This document shows, piece by piece, positions 25,524-34,862 of a stretch of DNA of 64,000 nt (its first letter is position 1; each line of letters starts with the position of its first letter). Made by a program: the position numbers and the translations under genes. The notes under the pieces were generated by a model. The model saw nothing but the letters and a program-made list of their open reading frames with translations. It was not told the DNA's origin and did no database searches. This DNA is from Lachnospiraceae bacterium. GTDB lineage: Bacteria; Bacillota; Clostridia; Lachnospirales; Lachnospiraceae. Location: the NCBI GenBank assembly GCA_022792885.1, contig JAAWBX010000036.1, positions 248,001-312,000 of the forward strand. The letters run 5' to 3'.

Positions 25524-26501
25524 TTATCTCATCACGTCGCCAATAAAACGCCTGGCATTGCCCGCGCCGAATTTCTCCAGCTCGCTTTCCGTAAACCCGT
25601 AATTTTTAAGAGCCTCCCAGAGAAGAGGCAGCTCCCGGGAGCCCGGAATCTCAAGTTCCCCCTCGATCCCGTCCAAATCCGTGCCCAGGGCAAGGCACTC
25701 CGCCCCTCCCTTGTTCCGGATATGAGCCGCGTGCGCGCACAGACAGCTTATCCGGCTCACATCCGCCGCCAGATCCGGATTCAAAAACTGAGGCGCAAAA
25801 TTCAAGCCGATCACGCCGCCCCGATCCCCGATCTTCTTTATCATCTCGTCGGTCAGATTCCTCGTGTTGCCCGCCAGAGCCCTCGCGTTGGAATGTGAAG
25901 CCAGAAACGGCCCCTTAAGCACATCCGCCACATCCCAGAACCCCCCGTCGGACAGATGGGACACATCCACGGCGATCCCCAGCTCCTCCATCCGCCTCAC
26001 AGCCTCACGGCCGAAAGGCGTCAGCCCCGTCCCCATCCGTTTCGAATCCTCGCTGTGAGCGGCCCCCAGGCAATTCGGGTCGTTCCAGGTAAGAGTCATC
26101 AGCCGGATCCCTTTCTGATAGCAGACTTCCACGTTCGTAAGGTCCCCCGCCAGGATACGGCTGTTTTCCAGCGTAAGAAACGCCGACATCCGGCCGCCCT
26201 TCTCATTCCGGATCAGATCGGCCTCATTTCCGGCAAAACCGATGATATCGCCATGCGCTTCCAGCTCCCGGTAAAAATGTTCCGAAAGAAGCCGAAGATA
26301 AACTTCATCCGCCATCGGCGTCAGCTCACGGCTCTTCCACCATGCCTCTTCAGGCAGCCAAACGGCAAAAAACTGAGCCGTCACGCCTCCCGCCTTCATT
26401 TTTTGAAAATCCACCCCGGATTCGTTGGCAAACAAAGAGCCCGGGTGTTCCCGATCCGCAAATACGGTCAGGGTATCGCAGTGCAAATCAATAAAATTCA
26501 T
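25524..26501 (-). CDS. Membrane-dipeptidase family (M19) peptidase
   Basis: 325 residues. M19 zinc dipeptidase motifs are present: FIDLHCDT at the N-terminus (His-x-Asp metal ligands), FLTLENSRI with the bridging Glu, IAVDVSHLSD and FLASHSNAR with histidine ligands. The family hydrolyses dipeptides, including some D-amino-acid forms. The start is ambiguous: GTG at 26507 overlaps the argS stop, and ATG at 26501 is chosen because it begins the conserved MNFIDLHCDT. It lies directly downstream of argS. Confidence 0.9.
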   Translation of the reverse strand: MNFIDLHCDTLTVFADREHPGSLFANESGVDFQKMKAGGVTAQFFAVWLPEEAWWKSRELTPMADEVYLRLLSEHFYRELEAHGDIIGFAGNEADLIRNEKGGRMSAFLTLENSRILAGDLTNVEVCYQKGIRLMTLTWNDPNCLGAAHSEDSKRMGTGLTPFGREAVRRMEELGIAVDVSHLSDGGFWDVADVLKGPFLASHSNARALAGNTRNLTDEMIKKIGDRGGVIGLNFAPQFLNPDLAADVSRISCLCAHAAHIRNKGGAECLALGTDLDGIEGELEIPGSRELPLLWEALKNYGFTESELEKFGAGNARRFIGDVMR

Positions 26502-26503
26502 TG

Positions 26504-28294
26504 TCACATCCGTTCCGGAGCCTCAAAGCCGAGCAGATCGATTCCCAAAACCAGCGCCTCTTTCGTCAGGCGAAGCAGAGCGAGATAGGAAGCCCGGCGA
26601 ACCCGGTCCTCCTCCGCCAGAATCCTGGTCTCATGATAAAAACGATTAAAGGCATCGGACAACTCGTACAGATACTGGCAAATCCGATGGGGCGCGATCT
26701 CCTCATAGGCGGTATCCACCATCTCAATAAACTTGCTCAACTGCAGCTGTAAGGCCCGTTCGCAATCCGTGGAAGCCGGCAGGATCGTCCCGTTTCCCGC
26801 GCCTGCTCCCTCCGGGCCGGGCTCCGCTTCTTTTCGTTCATTATATTTCTTCTGAATCGATTTGATGCGAACGATCGTATATTGAATATAAGGCCCGGTG
26901 TTACCCTCGAAAGAAGTAAAACGATCGATATCAAACACATAATCCTTGACGGCCTGATTGGAAAGATCCCCGTACTTTAGCGCCGCCAGGCCTATGATTT
27001 TCGCCGTTTGTCTCGCCTCCTCCTCGGAAACTTCCCGGTTTTCCTTCATCTTCCGGTAAACGGCCTCATGAATCTCGTCCATCAGATGCTCCAGGCGCAT
27101 GACGCCTCCGTCCCGGGTCTTAAAGGGCTTCCCGTCCCGCCCGTTCATCGTGCCGAATCCCAGAAACGTCAGCTTCATGCCGTCTTTCACCAGCTTCGTT
27201 TTCCTGGCGCAGCGAAACACCTGCTCGAAATACAGTCCCTGCCGCTTGTCCACCACATAAATAATATGATCGGGATCAAAAAGCTTCCGGCGTTCCACCA
27301 GCGTAGCCAGATCGGTCGTATTGTACAACGTAGCCCCGTCGGACTTTAAGATCATGCAGGGAGGCACTTCCTTCGTGTCCGTCTCCTCCGCCACGTCCAC
27401 CACCAAAGCGCCCTGGCTGATATGCGCATACCCTTCTTCCTTCAGGTATTGAACCATATCCGGAATATAAGGCTGCGCGTCGCTCTCCTTTTTCCAGAGG
27501 TCAAACGTGACGTTTAAGTTATCGTAATTTCGCTTCAGATCCGCCATGGACACATTCAGGATATGATGCCAGAGAGCCAGATAGCCCCTCCTGCCGTTCT
27601 GAAGTTCAAAAGTAGCCGTTTTGGCCTCCTCTTTAAACGCTTCATCCTCCTTCGACTTCGCGTTCGCGAAAGGATAGATCTCTTCCAGTTCGGAAATCGT
27701 AAAAGGAGCCGCCTCCGGATACTCTCCTTCATACGTCCCGTCAAAATAAACCAGCTCCGGCTGCCTTTCCTTCAGCTCCGCAATAATCAACCCCATCTGA
27801 AGACCCCAGTCTCCCAGATGTACGTCTCCGGTCACGGTATGTCCCTTAAAGCGAAGCAAACGCTTGATACTCTCACCGATAATCGCCGAACGAAGATGGC
27901 CGACATGAAGCGGCTTGGCCACATTGGCCCCGCCGTAATCGATCATCACCGTTTCCGCCTCTTTCGTCTCCTCGCACCCCAGCTTCGGAGAAGCTGCCAT
28001 CCCGTTCAGATACCGGCTCAGGAAACCGCCTCCCGCCTTCATATTGATAAAACCGGGCGCCGCCGCCGTAATCTCCGCAAACATATCCGAATCTCCCACG
28101 GCCGCACATACTTCCTCCGCGATCGCCATGGGAGCCTTGCGATACTGCCTGGCGGCCGCCAGCGCGCCGTTGCACTGATATTCACACAAATCCGGCCGGT
28201 TGGAGATCGTAACCTTTGCATACTTTTCCTCATAACCGCAGGCCGCAAAAGCCTTCTCAAGTTCTTCCCGGATCAAATCCAGCATTTTTTTCAT
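26504..28294 (-). CDS. argS: Arginyl-tRNA synthetase
   Basis: 596 residues, class I synthetase. An N-terminal Arg-tRNA-specific domain (about 1-105) precedes the catalytic core, with VAKPLHVGHLRSA as the HIGH-type signature and a C-terminal anticodon-binding DALR domain ending near GFEAPERM. ATG at 28294 is used; ATG three codons later is possible. No T-box leader is visible upstream, only a hairpin separating it from efp. The last codons overlap the dipeptidase start. Confidence 0.95.
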   Translation of the reverse strand: MKKMLDLIREELEKAFAACGYEEKYAKVTISNRPDLCEYQCNGALAAARQYRKAPMAIAEEVCAAVGDSDMFAEITAAAPGFINMKAGGGFLSRYLNGMAASPKLGCEETKEAETVMIDYGGANVAKPLHVGHLRSAIIGESIKRLLRFKGHTVTGDVHLGDWGLQMGLIIAELKERQPELVYFDGTYEGEYPEAAPFTISELEEIYPFANAKSKEDEAFKEEAKTATFELQNGRRGYLALWHHILNVSMADLKRNYDNLNVTFDLWKKESDAQPYIPDMVQYLKEEGYAHISQGALVVDVAEETDTKEVPPCMILKSDGATLYNTTDLATLVERRKLFDPDHIIYVVDKRQGLYFEQVFRCARKTKLVKDGMKLTFLGFGTMNGRDGKPFKTRDGGVMRLEHLMDEIHEAVYRKMKENREVSEEEARQTAKIIGLAALKYGDLSNQAVKDYVFDIDRFTSFEGNTGPYIQYTIVRIKSIQKKYNERKEAEPGPEGAGAGNGTILPASTDCERALQLQLSKFIEMVDTAYEEIAPHRICQYLYELSDAFNRFYHETRILAEEDRVRRASYLALLRLTKEALVLGIDLLGFEAPERM

Positions 28295-28326
28295 CCTGTT
28301 TTCCCGTCCTTTTTGAAGTATAGAAA

Positions 28327-28352
28327 GAAGAGTTCCGCATGCGAAACTCTTC
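28327..28352 (-). terminator. Possible terminator between efp and argS
   Basis: A near-perfect inverted repeat (GAAGAGTT and AACTCTTC around a CGCATGCG core) sits in the efp-argS gap. The T-run on the minus strand is weak (TTTCT), so termination may be partial. Confidence 0.5.
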
Positions 28353-28366
28353 AACAACCCTGCTCC

Positions 28367-28924
28367 CTACGCGCGGGACAGATATTCACCGGTTCTTGTA
28401 TCGATCTTGATCCGATCGCCCTGGCTTACAAACAACGGCACATACACGACAGCCCCCGTCTCCACCGTAGCCGGCTTCGTAGCACCCGTTGCCGTATCGC
28501 CCTTAAACCCGGGCTCCGTCTCCGTAATCTCAAGTTCCACAAACAAAGGAGGTTCGATGGAAAACACTTCTCCCTTATGGGAGCAGACCTTCACCATCTC
28601 GTTCTCCTTCACGAACTTTAAGGTATCGCCGATCTGATCCTTCGTCAAAGCGATCTGATCGTACGTGTCCGTATTCATAAAATAGAACATATCTCCGTCG
28701 TTATACAGATACTGCATGTCCGCGCGCTCAATATGGGCCAGCGGGAACTTCTCCGTGGGGCGGAACGACTTCTCGATCACGCCGCCGCTCTTGATATTCT
28801 TTAATTTCGTCCTTACAAACGCGGCGCCTTTGCCGGGTTTTACATGCTGGAACTCAATAATCTGATATACATTGCCTTCATATTCAATGGTAACGCCGTT
28901 CTTAAAATCACCAGCTGAAATCAT
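28367..28924 (-). CDS. efp: Elongation factor P
   Basis: 185 residues, three beta-barrel domains as in EF-P. It helps the ribosome at polyproline stretches. The modified-lysine loop region is near KPGKGAAF, with the lysine before the conserved Gly. The ATG at 28924 has AGGAGG immediately upstream. Length is normal. Its C-terminal segment [17 protein letters not shown] is the family ending. Downstream is a hairpin and argS. Confidence 0.95.
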   Translation of the reverse strand: MISAGDFKNGVTIEYEGNVYQIIEFQHVKPGKGAAFVRTKLKNIKSGGVIEKSFRPTEKFPLAHIERADMQYLYNDGDMFYFMNTDTYDQIALTKDQIGDTLKFVKENEMVKVCSHKGEVFSIEPPLFVELEITETEPGFKGDTATGATKPATVETGAVVYVPLFVSQGDRIKIDTRTGEYLSRA

Positions 28925-28979
28925 GATATTCCTCCTAATCATTTCTGGACATATTTTCTTAAATACTATAACAGTTTTT

Positions 28980-29489
28980 CTATTTCCGCAACTGTTTTTT
29001 TCGTCTGCGGTAAAAAAACAGTACGATTTTCTCCAGATACCGCTTCAAAACGATCTGTATTTCTTCTTTCGGGTGGATCGGTTCGGTCAGGATCGTATAC
29101 ATCCCGCACCGGTTCGCTCCATAAATATCCGTAAAAATCTGATCGCCCACAAACAGAGCCCGGCCCTCCGAGACCCCCATCTTGCCGAGGGCCGCCCGAT
29201 AGCCTTTTTTCCCCGGTTTTCCCGCTTTATGCAAATAAGGAGAACCCACCGCTTCCGCGAAAGGCGCCACCCGCTCCTCCCCGTTATTCGAGATCAGGCA
29301 TGTCGCGAAGCCAATCCCGCGAAGCCTGTCAAAAAGCGCCTCCGCCTGCGGCGTAACCGGCGCGCCGTGAGGGACCAGCGTATTATCTACGTCAAACAAA
29401 ATCCCCCGGTAGCCGGCCGCGTAATAGGCCGCAAAATCGATCTCGTAAGCCGAAGGTATATATTCTTTCGGATAAAATTTTTCCCACAT
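28980..29489 (-). CDS. yqeG: YqeG-family HAD phosphatase
   Basis: 169 residues. The HAD motif I is [14 protein letters not shown] and later motifs are CLISNNGEE and [16 protein letters not shown], which fit the YqeG HAD-IIIA family. Its substrate is not established. It is 3 bases downstream of nrdR and probably cotranscribed. The C-terminal residues are highly basic, as often in this family. Confidence 0.92.
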   Translation of the reverse strand: MWEKFYPKEYIPSAYEIDFAAYYAAGYRGILFDVDNTLVPHGAPVTPQAEALFDRLRGIGFATCLISNNGEERVAPFAEAVGSPYLHKAGKPGKKGYRAALGKMGVSEGRALFVGDQIFTDIYGANRCGMYTILTEPIHPKEEIQIVLKRYLEKIVLFFYRRRKKQLRK

Positions 29490-29492
29490 TCT

Positions 29493-29951
29493 TTAATCCT
29501 GTTTCTTATATAATTTTTCCAGCTCCAGCAAAAACGTATTCACATCCTGAAATTCCCGGTAAACCGAGGCAAAACGGACATAAGCCACCTCTTCCAGGCT
29601 TTTCAGCTTGTCCATCACCAGTTCTCCGATCACGGTAGTCGGAATCTCCCTTCCCTCACAGGTAAAGATCTCCGTCTCCACCTCATTGATCAACTGGCGG
29701 ATCTGCCCCGCCGAGACCGGCCTTTTGTGGCAGGCCCGCAAAACTCCGGCCTCAATCTTGGACCGGTCATAAGATTCCCTGGAATCGTCCTTTTTAATCA
29801 CCATCAAAGGCAGCGTCTCCACTTTCTCGTACGTGGTAAAACGCTTGCTGCATTTTTCGCACTGGCGTCTTCTTCGTATAGCCGCATTGTCGTCCGCCGG
29901 CCTGGAATCGATCACCTTCGTATCTTCCATTCCGCAAAAAGGACACTTCAT
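29493..29951 (-). CDS. nrdR: Transcriptional repressor NrdR
   Basis: 152 residues. An N-terminal zinc ribbon (MKCPFCGM and CEKCSKRF) precedes the ATP-cone (VIKKDDSRESYDRSKIEAGV). NrdR senses dATP/ATP and represses ribonucleotide-reductase operons through paired NrdR boxes; no nrd gene is in the window, so its targets lie elsewhere. ATG at 29951 with GGGAGG upstream gives the expected start, and an upstream extension is not used. Located between yqeG and the YlmC-type gene. Confidence 0.95.
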   Translation of the reverse strand: MKCPFCGMEDTKVIDSRPADDNAAIRRRRQCEKCSKRFTTYEKVETLPLMVIKKDDSRESYDRSKIEAGVLRACHKRPVSAGQIRQLINEVETEIFTCEGREIPTTVIGELVMDKLKSLEEVAYVRFASVYREFQDVNTFLLELEKLYKKQD

Positions 29952-29995
29952 GAAAGCTTCCTCCCTTTTCTTTAATTTAGAAATCCGGCGCCATA

Positions 29996-30256
29996 CTATC
30001 CTCCGCATTTGTGCATGATATCTTCCGGATTAACTTCCACAAGAACGATATCTTCCCCGATCTGACGCACGCAGCCGAAAGGAATGACATACTCATATTC
30101 CCGTCCGAACAGACCGCAGATCCCGCCGGGGCCCGGTATGATAAAAGCACAGATACAGCCGCTTCTCACATCAAATTCCACATCCACGATGTATCCCAGC
30201 CGCTTACAATCACAAATATTGATAACTTCCTTCTGCTTCAGCTCGCAAATCCGCAT
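29996..30256 (-). CDS. YlmC/YmxH-family PRC-barrel sporulation protein
   Basis: 86 residues. Sequence MRICELKQKEVINI, then LGYIVDVEFDV, fits the small PRC-barrel proteins YlmC/YmxH, found in spore-forming Firmicutes. The molecular function is not defined; sporulation linkage is by family only. Short but with a clear family match. No signal peptide or membrane segment. Confidence 0.85.
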   Translation of the reverse strand: MRICELKQKEVINICDCKRLGYIVDVEFDVRSGCICAFIIPGPGGICGLFGREYEYVIPFGCVRQIGEDIVLVEVNPEDIMHKCGG

Positions 30257-30330
30257 GATCGTACCCGGAAATCGTTTCTTACCTTATCCTATGCCTCCGA
30301 AGCGGAAACGGTGCCGAATCCGCACGCACG

Positions 30331-31923
30331 CTAATTTTTCGAAAATTCGGCCAGCTTCAGGTCCGGATTCCTCTCCAGCGTCATGCCGACGCTCCAGGAA
30401 TTGGCAAACAGGAGAAGCGGATTTCCTTTCAGATCCTTCACCCGCTTCATATCGGAAGTTCCCTGAATCCCGGCCGGATCCACCTCGTCCGGATTCGCGA
30501 TCCAGCGGATATATTCATAGGGCAGATTCTCCAGCTTTACCTCCACTTTATATTCATTGTTCAGGCGGTACAAAAGCACGTCAAACTGCAAAACGCCCAC
30601 CACGCCGACGATGATCTCTTCCATACCGGTGTTAAATTCCTGAAATATCTGAATCGCACCCTCCTGGGCGATCTGAGTCACGCCCTTCAAAAACTGCTTG
30701 CGCTTCATGGTATCGATCTGGCGTACCCGCGCGAAATGTTCCGGCGCGAACGTGGGAATCCCCTCAAAGCAAAATTTCCTCTCCGGCGCACAGATCGTAT
30801 CTCCGATCGAAAAAATACCGGGATCAAACACGCCGATAATGTCCCCCGCGTAAGCCTCCTCCACCATGTGCCGTTCCTGAGCCATCATCTGCTGAGGCTG
30901 GCTTAAACGCATCTTCCTGCCGCCCTGGACATGATTCACCTCCATGCCCGCCTCGAAACGGCCGGAGCAGATCCGCATAAACGCAATCCGGTCCCGATGA
31001 GCCTTATTCATATTTGCCTGGATTTTAAAAACAAACGCGGAAAAGTCCGGCGAATAAGGATCGATCTCTCCCTCGTCCGAAGCCCTCGGAGCCGGCGGCG
31101 CCGTCATAGACAGAAAATGATGAAGAAACGTCTCCACGCCGAAATTTGTTAAGGCGGAACCGAAAAATACCGGAGACAGTTCTCCTTTTTTTACCAGCTC
31201 CGGATCCAGCTCCTGGCCGGCTCCGTCCAGAAGTTCTCTCTCCTCCTTCAACTGCTCGTAAAACGCGGAGCCGATAAAATCCTGTGCCTCCTTACCGTCC
31301 AGAGGAAGCTCCTTCGTCTCCACTTCCTTCTGCCCGTTGGCCGACGCCTTAAAAGCCAGAATTTTTTCGGAGGCCCGGTCGTAAACGCCTTTAAACGCTT
31401 TTCCACAGCCGATAGGCCAATTTATCGGGCAGGTGGCAATCCCCAGCACCCGCTCGATCTCATCCATCAACTCAAACGGGTCGTTCGCCTCCCGGTCCAT
31501 CTTATTGATAAACGTAAAAATCGGGATATGGCGCATCACACAAACCTTAAACAGCTTGATCGTCTGAGCCTCGACGCCTTTGGAAGCGTCGATCACCATA
31601 ACCGCCGAATCCGCCGCCATCAAAGTCCGGTACGTATCTTCCGAAAAGTCCTGATGCCCCGGCGTATCCAGAATATTGATACAGCATCCTCCATAGGAAA
31701 ATTGCAGGACAGAGGACGTAACCGAAATCCCTCTCTCCTTCTCGATCTCCATCCAGTCCGACACCGCGTGCTTGGCCGTCTTTTTCCCTTTTACGGAGCC
31801 GGCCAGATTGATGGCGCCGCCGTAGAGAAGAAACTTTTCCGTCAGCGTCGTCTTCCCCGCGTCCGGGTGGGAAATAATCGCAAACGTTCTCCTTTTTTTT
31901 ATCTCCTGTTCCAAACCGCTCAA
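30331..31923 (-). CDS. prfC: Peptide chain release factor 3
   Basis: 530 residues. A translational GTPase with P-loop SHPDAGKTTLTEK, the switch II DTPGHQDFSED and a NKMD motif in FINKMDREAND. It recycles release factors 1 and 2. The start is TTG at 31923 (MSGLEQEIKKRR), placed 7 bases after GGAGGG; it gives the family's usual length. The upstream cls terminator hairpin lies just before this ribosome site. No stop-codon frameshift as in prfB is expected or seen. Confidence 0.95.
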   Translation of the reverse strand: MSGLEQEIKKRRTFAIISHPDAGKTTLTEKFLLYGGAINLAGSVKGKKTAKHAVSDWMEIEKERGISVTSSVLQFSYGGCCINILDTPGHQDFSEDTYRTLMAADSAVMVIDASKGVEAQTIKLFKVCVMRHIPIFTFINKMDREANDPFELMDEIERVLGIATCPINWPIGCGKAFKGVYDRASEKILAFKASANGQKEVETKELPLDGKEAQDFIGSAFYEQLKEERELLDGAGQELDPELVKKGELSPVFFGSALTNFGVETFLHHFLSMTAPPAPRASDEGEIDPYSPDFSAFVFKIQANMNKAHRDRIAFMRICSGRFEAGMEVNHVQGGRKMRLSQPQQMMAQERHMVEEAYAGDIIGVFDPGIFSIGDTICAPERKFCFEGIPTFAPEHFARVRQIDTMKRKQFLKGVTQIAQEGAIQIFQEFNTGMEEIIVGVVGVLQFDVLLYRLNNEYKVEVKLENLPYEYIRWIANPDEVDPAGIQGTSDMKRVKDLKGNPLLLFANSWSVGMTLERNPDLKLAEFSKN

Positions 31924-31942
31924 TGTATTCCCTCCAAAAGAA

Positions 31943-31962
31943 CGCCTCTTAAAAAAGAGGCG
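31943..31962 (-). terminator. Terminator overlapping the cls stop codon
   Basis: On the minus strand CGCCTCTT pairs with AAGAGGCG and is followed by TTCTTTT. The cls stop codon lies in the loop. It comes just before the GGAGGG site of prfC, so prfC may depend on readthrough or on an unseen promoter. Confidence 0.75.
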
Positions 31963-33505
31963 CAAAAATTCTCATAAATGACTGCAGAATTTTAACATAA
32001 AATGGCAGAGAATGCAAGAAGTCTTCCGTAATTTCCATAGATTTTGCAAACGTATCCGTAAAATCCTCTGCCAACTCCTCAACCGCCCGGGCTTTATGCA
32101 GAAAAACCCCGCATTCAAAATGCAGATACAGGCTCCGGTAGTCCAGATTGATCGTTCCGACTACGGCCGTCCGATTGTCTCGGAGGAAACATTTGGAATG
32201 CAAAAAACCCGGCATGTACTCGAAAATACGGACGCCGGCTTCCATCAACTGTCCGTAATACGATCTGGAAAGCATAAAAATCAGTTTTTTATCGGGAATA
32301 TGCGGCATGCAGATCCGGACATCCACGCCCCGCTTCGCCGCCAGGCACAGCGCGGTCATCGTCTCGTTATCCACAATCAGATAAGGCGTCATAATATACA
32401 GCGTCTTCTCCGCCCGGGTGATAAAATTCAGATAGACGCTCTCGCCAACCTGTTCGCCGTCCAGAGGGCTGTCCCCATAAGGAACGACGATCCCCTCCTC
32501 GCTCGGACACGGCACAATAGGAGGAAACGCATAACTTAAATCTTCTTCCGTCATCATACCGGTCAGATTCCACATGCTTAAAAAAATGGCGGTCAGATTC
32601 TCCACCCCCGGCCCTTCCAGGCGGATTCCGCAATCCTTCCAGTGGCCGAAGCGGGTGATCCGATTGGCGTACTCATCCGCCAGGTTGATCCCGCCGGTAT
32701 AACCGATCCGCCCGTCGATCACAACCACTTTCTGATGATTCCGATTGTTCATGACCGCCGACATAATCGGAATAAACGCATTGAATTTCCGACACTGAAT
32801 CCCTTTCGCGCTCACGATTCGGTCAAATTTCCTCGGCAGAAGCTGAATACAGCCCACATCATCGTAAAGAAAGCGGACCTCCACTCCCTCCTCGACCTTC
32901 TGCAGAAGAATGTCATACAGCGTACTCCAGATATAGCCCTTGTTGACGATAAAATATTCCAGAAAAATAAACTTCCTGGCGTTTTTCAAGTCCTCGAACA
33001 GACTCTCGAAATACGCCTCCCCCTCCGGAAAGTATCGGCTCTTCGTATTCTCATAAGCCGGATGTCCGGCGTAATTCCAGATATAATGAAGTTCGTTGGA
33101 AATACCTTCATATTTCTTCTGCGCTTCCAACTGTCGTTCCCTGGAGCTGCTCTGGCTGTCCTTCAGCCGTTCCAGCGTCAGATTCCGCATCTTCATGGTT
33201 CTCTGATAATAATGATGCTGAATGATCTCCCGACCAAAAATCAGATACAAAAGCCCCCCTAAAATAGGAACCCCGAAAATCAGGATCGTCCAGGAAAGCT
33301 TATACGCCGGATTCCCCTTTGACTGAACGATATATACTACCAGGATCAGACCAACCAGATTGAACAGGATCTCATAGAACACCGAATTCTGAATCAGCTG
33401 CGTAAGAAGCATCACGATCCAGATCACCTGCAAAATAATTGCCAGCGCGACCAATGCCATACGGCTTGTCAGAAAATGTATCATTCTTTCAATCCATTTA
33501 CTCAT
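31949..33505 (-). CDS. cls: Cardiolipin synthase
   Basis: 518 residues. Two N-terminal membrane helices (about 13-55) precede two phospholipase-D-type catalytic segments: HQKVVVIDGRIGYTGG and HSKCFLRDNRTAVVGT. The enzyme joins phosphatidylglycerol molecules to cardiolipin at the membrane. A lipid-transferring relative cannot be excluded. The gene ends inside the loop of its terminator. The neighbours prfC and coaBC are unrelated. Confidence 0.93.
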   Translation of the reverse strand: MSKWIERMIHFLTSRMALVALAIILQVIWIVMLLTQLIQNSVFYEILFNLVGLILVVYIVQSKGNPAYKLSWTILIFGVPILGGLLYLIFGREIIQHHYYQRTMKMRNLTLERLKDSQSSSRERQLEAQKKYEGISNELHYIWNYAGHPAYENTKSRYFPEGEAYFESLFEDLKNARKFIFLEYFIVNKGYIWSTLYDILLQKVEEGVEVRFLYDDVGCIQLLPRKFDRIVSAKGIQCRKFNAFIPIMSAVMNNRNHQKVVVIDGRIGYTGGINLADEYANRITRFGHWKDCGIRLEGPGVENLTAIFLSMWNLTGMMTEEDLSYAFPPIVPCPSEEGIVVPYGDSPLDGEQVGESVYLNFITRAEKTLYIMTPYLIVDNETMTALCLAAKRGVDVRICMPHIPDKKLIFMLSRSYYGQLMEAGVRIFEYMPGFLHSKCFLRDNRTAVVGTINLDYRSLYLHFECGVFLHKARAVEELAEDFTDTFAKSMEITEDFLHSLPFYVKILQSFMRIFAPLF

Positions 33506-33531
33506 ATGTCTCTCCTCTTAAAGCCATTCCC

Positions 33532-34722
33532 TCAGCCCATCTCTTTCAAGCGATCCAGAAGTTTCACCGCTACCTCCTCCTTCGTCATGATCGGAAGTTC
33601 TTCCTCCCTGTCTTTCCAGATCAGCGTTACCACATTCGTATCCGTGCCAAAGCCCGCCCCCGTCTGCTTCAGATTATTCGCCACGATCAGATCCAGATTC
33701 TTCTTCACAAGCTTCGCCCGGGAATTTTTAAGCATATCCTGCGTTTCCATGGAAAAACCGCACAGAATCTGGCCCTTTTTCTTATGCTGTCCCAGATAGC
33801 TCAGGATATCCTCCGTCCGTTCCAAAAGAATCGTCAGCTCACCGTCGGATTTTTTTACTTTTTCGCGGCTGACCGTTGCCGGACGATAATCGGCTACCGC
33901 CGCCGCCTTGATCACGATGTCCATATCCCCGGCCCGCTCCGTGACCGCCTCAAACATATCGCGGGCGCTCACCACATCGATCCGCTCCACAAAAGCGGGA
34001 CAGGCAAGATTTGTCGCTCCGCTGACCAAAACAACGTCCGCACCCCGGTAAGCGGCCACCCGGGCGATCGCATACCCCATCTTCCCGGTAGAATGATTCG
34101 TAAGGTAACGCACCGGATCGATCGCCTCCCTGGTAGGCCCGGCCGTCACCAGAATCTTTTTTCCCGCCAAATCTTTTTCAAAAGCGCATGCCTGAAGAAC
34201 ATATTCAAATAAAAGGCTCTCCTCCGGCATCCGCCCGTTCCCGGTATCCCCGTTGGCCAGCATGCCGGTTTCAGGCTCCACGATCTCATAGCCGTAATGT
34301 CTTAACCGGGTCAGATTATTTTGTACGATCGGATTATAATACATATTGTGATTCATGGCCGGCGACACGATCTTCGGGCAGGTGCAGGCCATGATCGTAG
34401 TCGTCAGCATATCATCGGCAATGCCGTTCGCCACCTTCCCGATCACATTGGCGCTGGCCGGCGCCAGCAGAAACACATCCGCCCGCTTCGCCAAAGCCAC
34501 GTGCTCCACGCTGTACTGAAAATTCCTGTCAAACGTATCGATCAGACATTTATTCCCGGTCAGACTCTCAAACGTAATCGGGTTGATAAAATTCACCGCA
34601 TTTTCCGTCATCAGCACCTGCACATCCGCACCGGCCTTTTTACACATCCGCGCCAGATTGGCGATCTTATATGCCGCGATACTGCCGCTCACCCCGAGCA
34701 ATACCGTTTTTCCTTTTAACAT
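33532..34722 (-). CDS. coaBC: Bifunctional phosphopantothenoylcysteine decarboxylase/synthetase
   Basis: 396 residues. The N-terminal CoaC part is a flavoprotein: VLLGVSGSIAAYK, the PAMNHNMY motif and the MLANGDTGNGRM flap. The CoaB part follows, with VTAGPTREAIDPVRYLTNHSTGKMG and the KKSDGELTILLE region. It makes 4'-phosphopantetheine in two steps. AAGGAGG upstream of the ATG. It is divergent from coaX (34863), with about 140 bases between them, which groups two CoA-pathway enzymes here. Confidence 0.95.
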   Translation of the reverse strand: MLKGKTVLLGVSGSIAAYKIANLARMCKKAGADVQVLMTENAVNFINPITFESLTGNKCLIDTFDRNFQYSVEHVALAKRADVFLLAPASANVIGKVANGIADDMLTTTIMACTCPKIVSPAMNHNMYYNPIVQNNLTRLRHYGYEIVEPETGMLANGDTGNGRMPEESLLFEYVLQACAFEKDLAGKKILVTAGPTREAIDPVRYLTNHSTGKMGYAIARVAAYRGADVVLVSGATNLACPAFVERIDVVSARDMFEAVTERAGDMDIVIKAAAVADYRPATVSREKVKKSDGELTILLERTEDILSYLGQHKKKGQILCGFSMETQDMLKNSRAKLVKKNLDLIVANNLKQTGAGFGTDTNVVTLIWKDREEELPIMTKEEVAVKLLDRLKEMG

Positions 34723-34759
34723 TTCTGGTTCCTCCTTAAAGATTGTACTTCTTCTTTTT

Positions 34760-34787
34760 TTGTGTTATCCTGATAGCGGCGTAATAT
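34760..34787 (+). promoter_or_regulatory. Candidate sigmaA-type promoter of coaX
   Basis: TTGTGT (34760-34765) and TAATAT (34782-34787) are 16 bases apart. The match is imperfect. It lies in the coaBC-coaX divergent gap. No clean promoter for coaBC was found on the other strand. Confidence 0.45.
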
Positions 34788-34862
34788 GATATTCGCCGCC
34801 CGTTCCATGTCCGTACAAAAACACCGGGTTTTCCGTTATCCGTTTTCAGGAAAGGAGTTCTC

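Noticed and set aside
26504-28352. T-box leader before argS
   Set aside because: The gap upstream has a small inverted repeat only, with no specifier hairpin or antiterminator bulge.
28940-28980. Promoter of efp near TATAGT
   Set aside because: The possible -35 box is only 15 bases away and poor; I cannot support it.
30331-31923. Programmed frameshift in the release-factor gene
   Set aside because: That feature belongs to prfB. This is prfC, and its frame is continuous from a TTG start.
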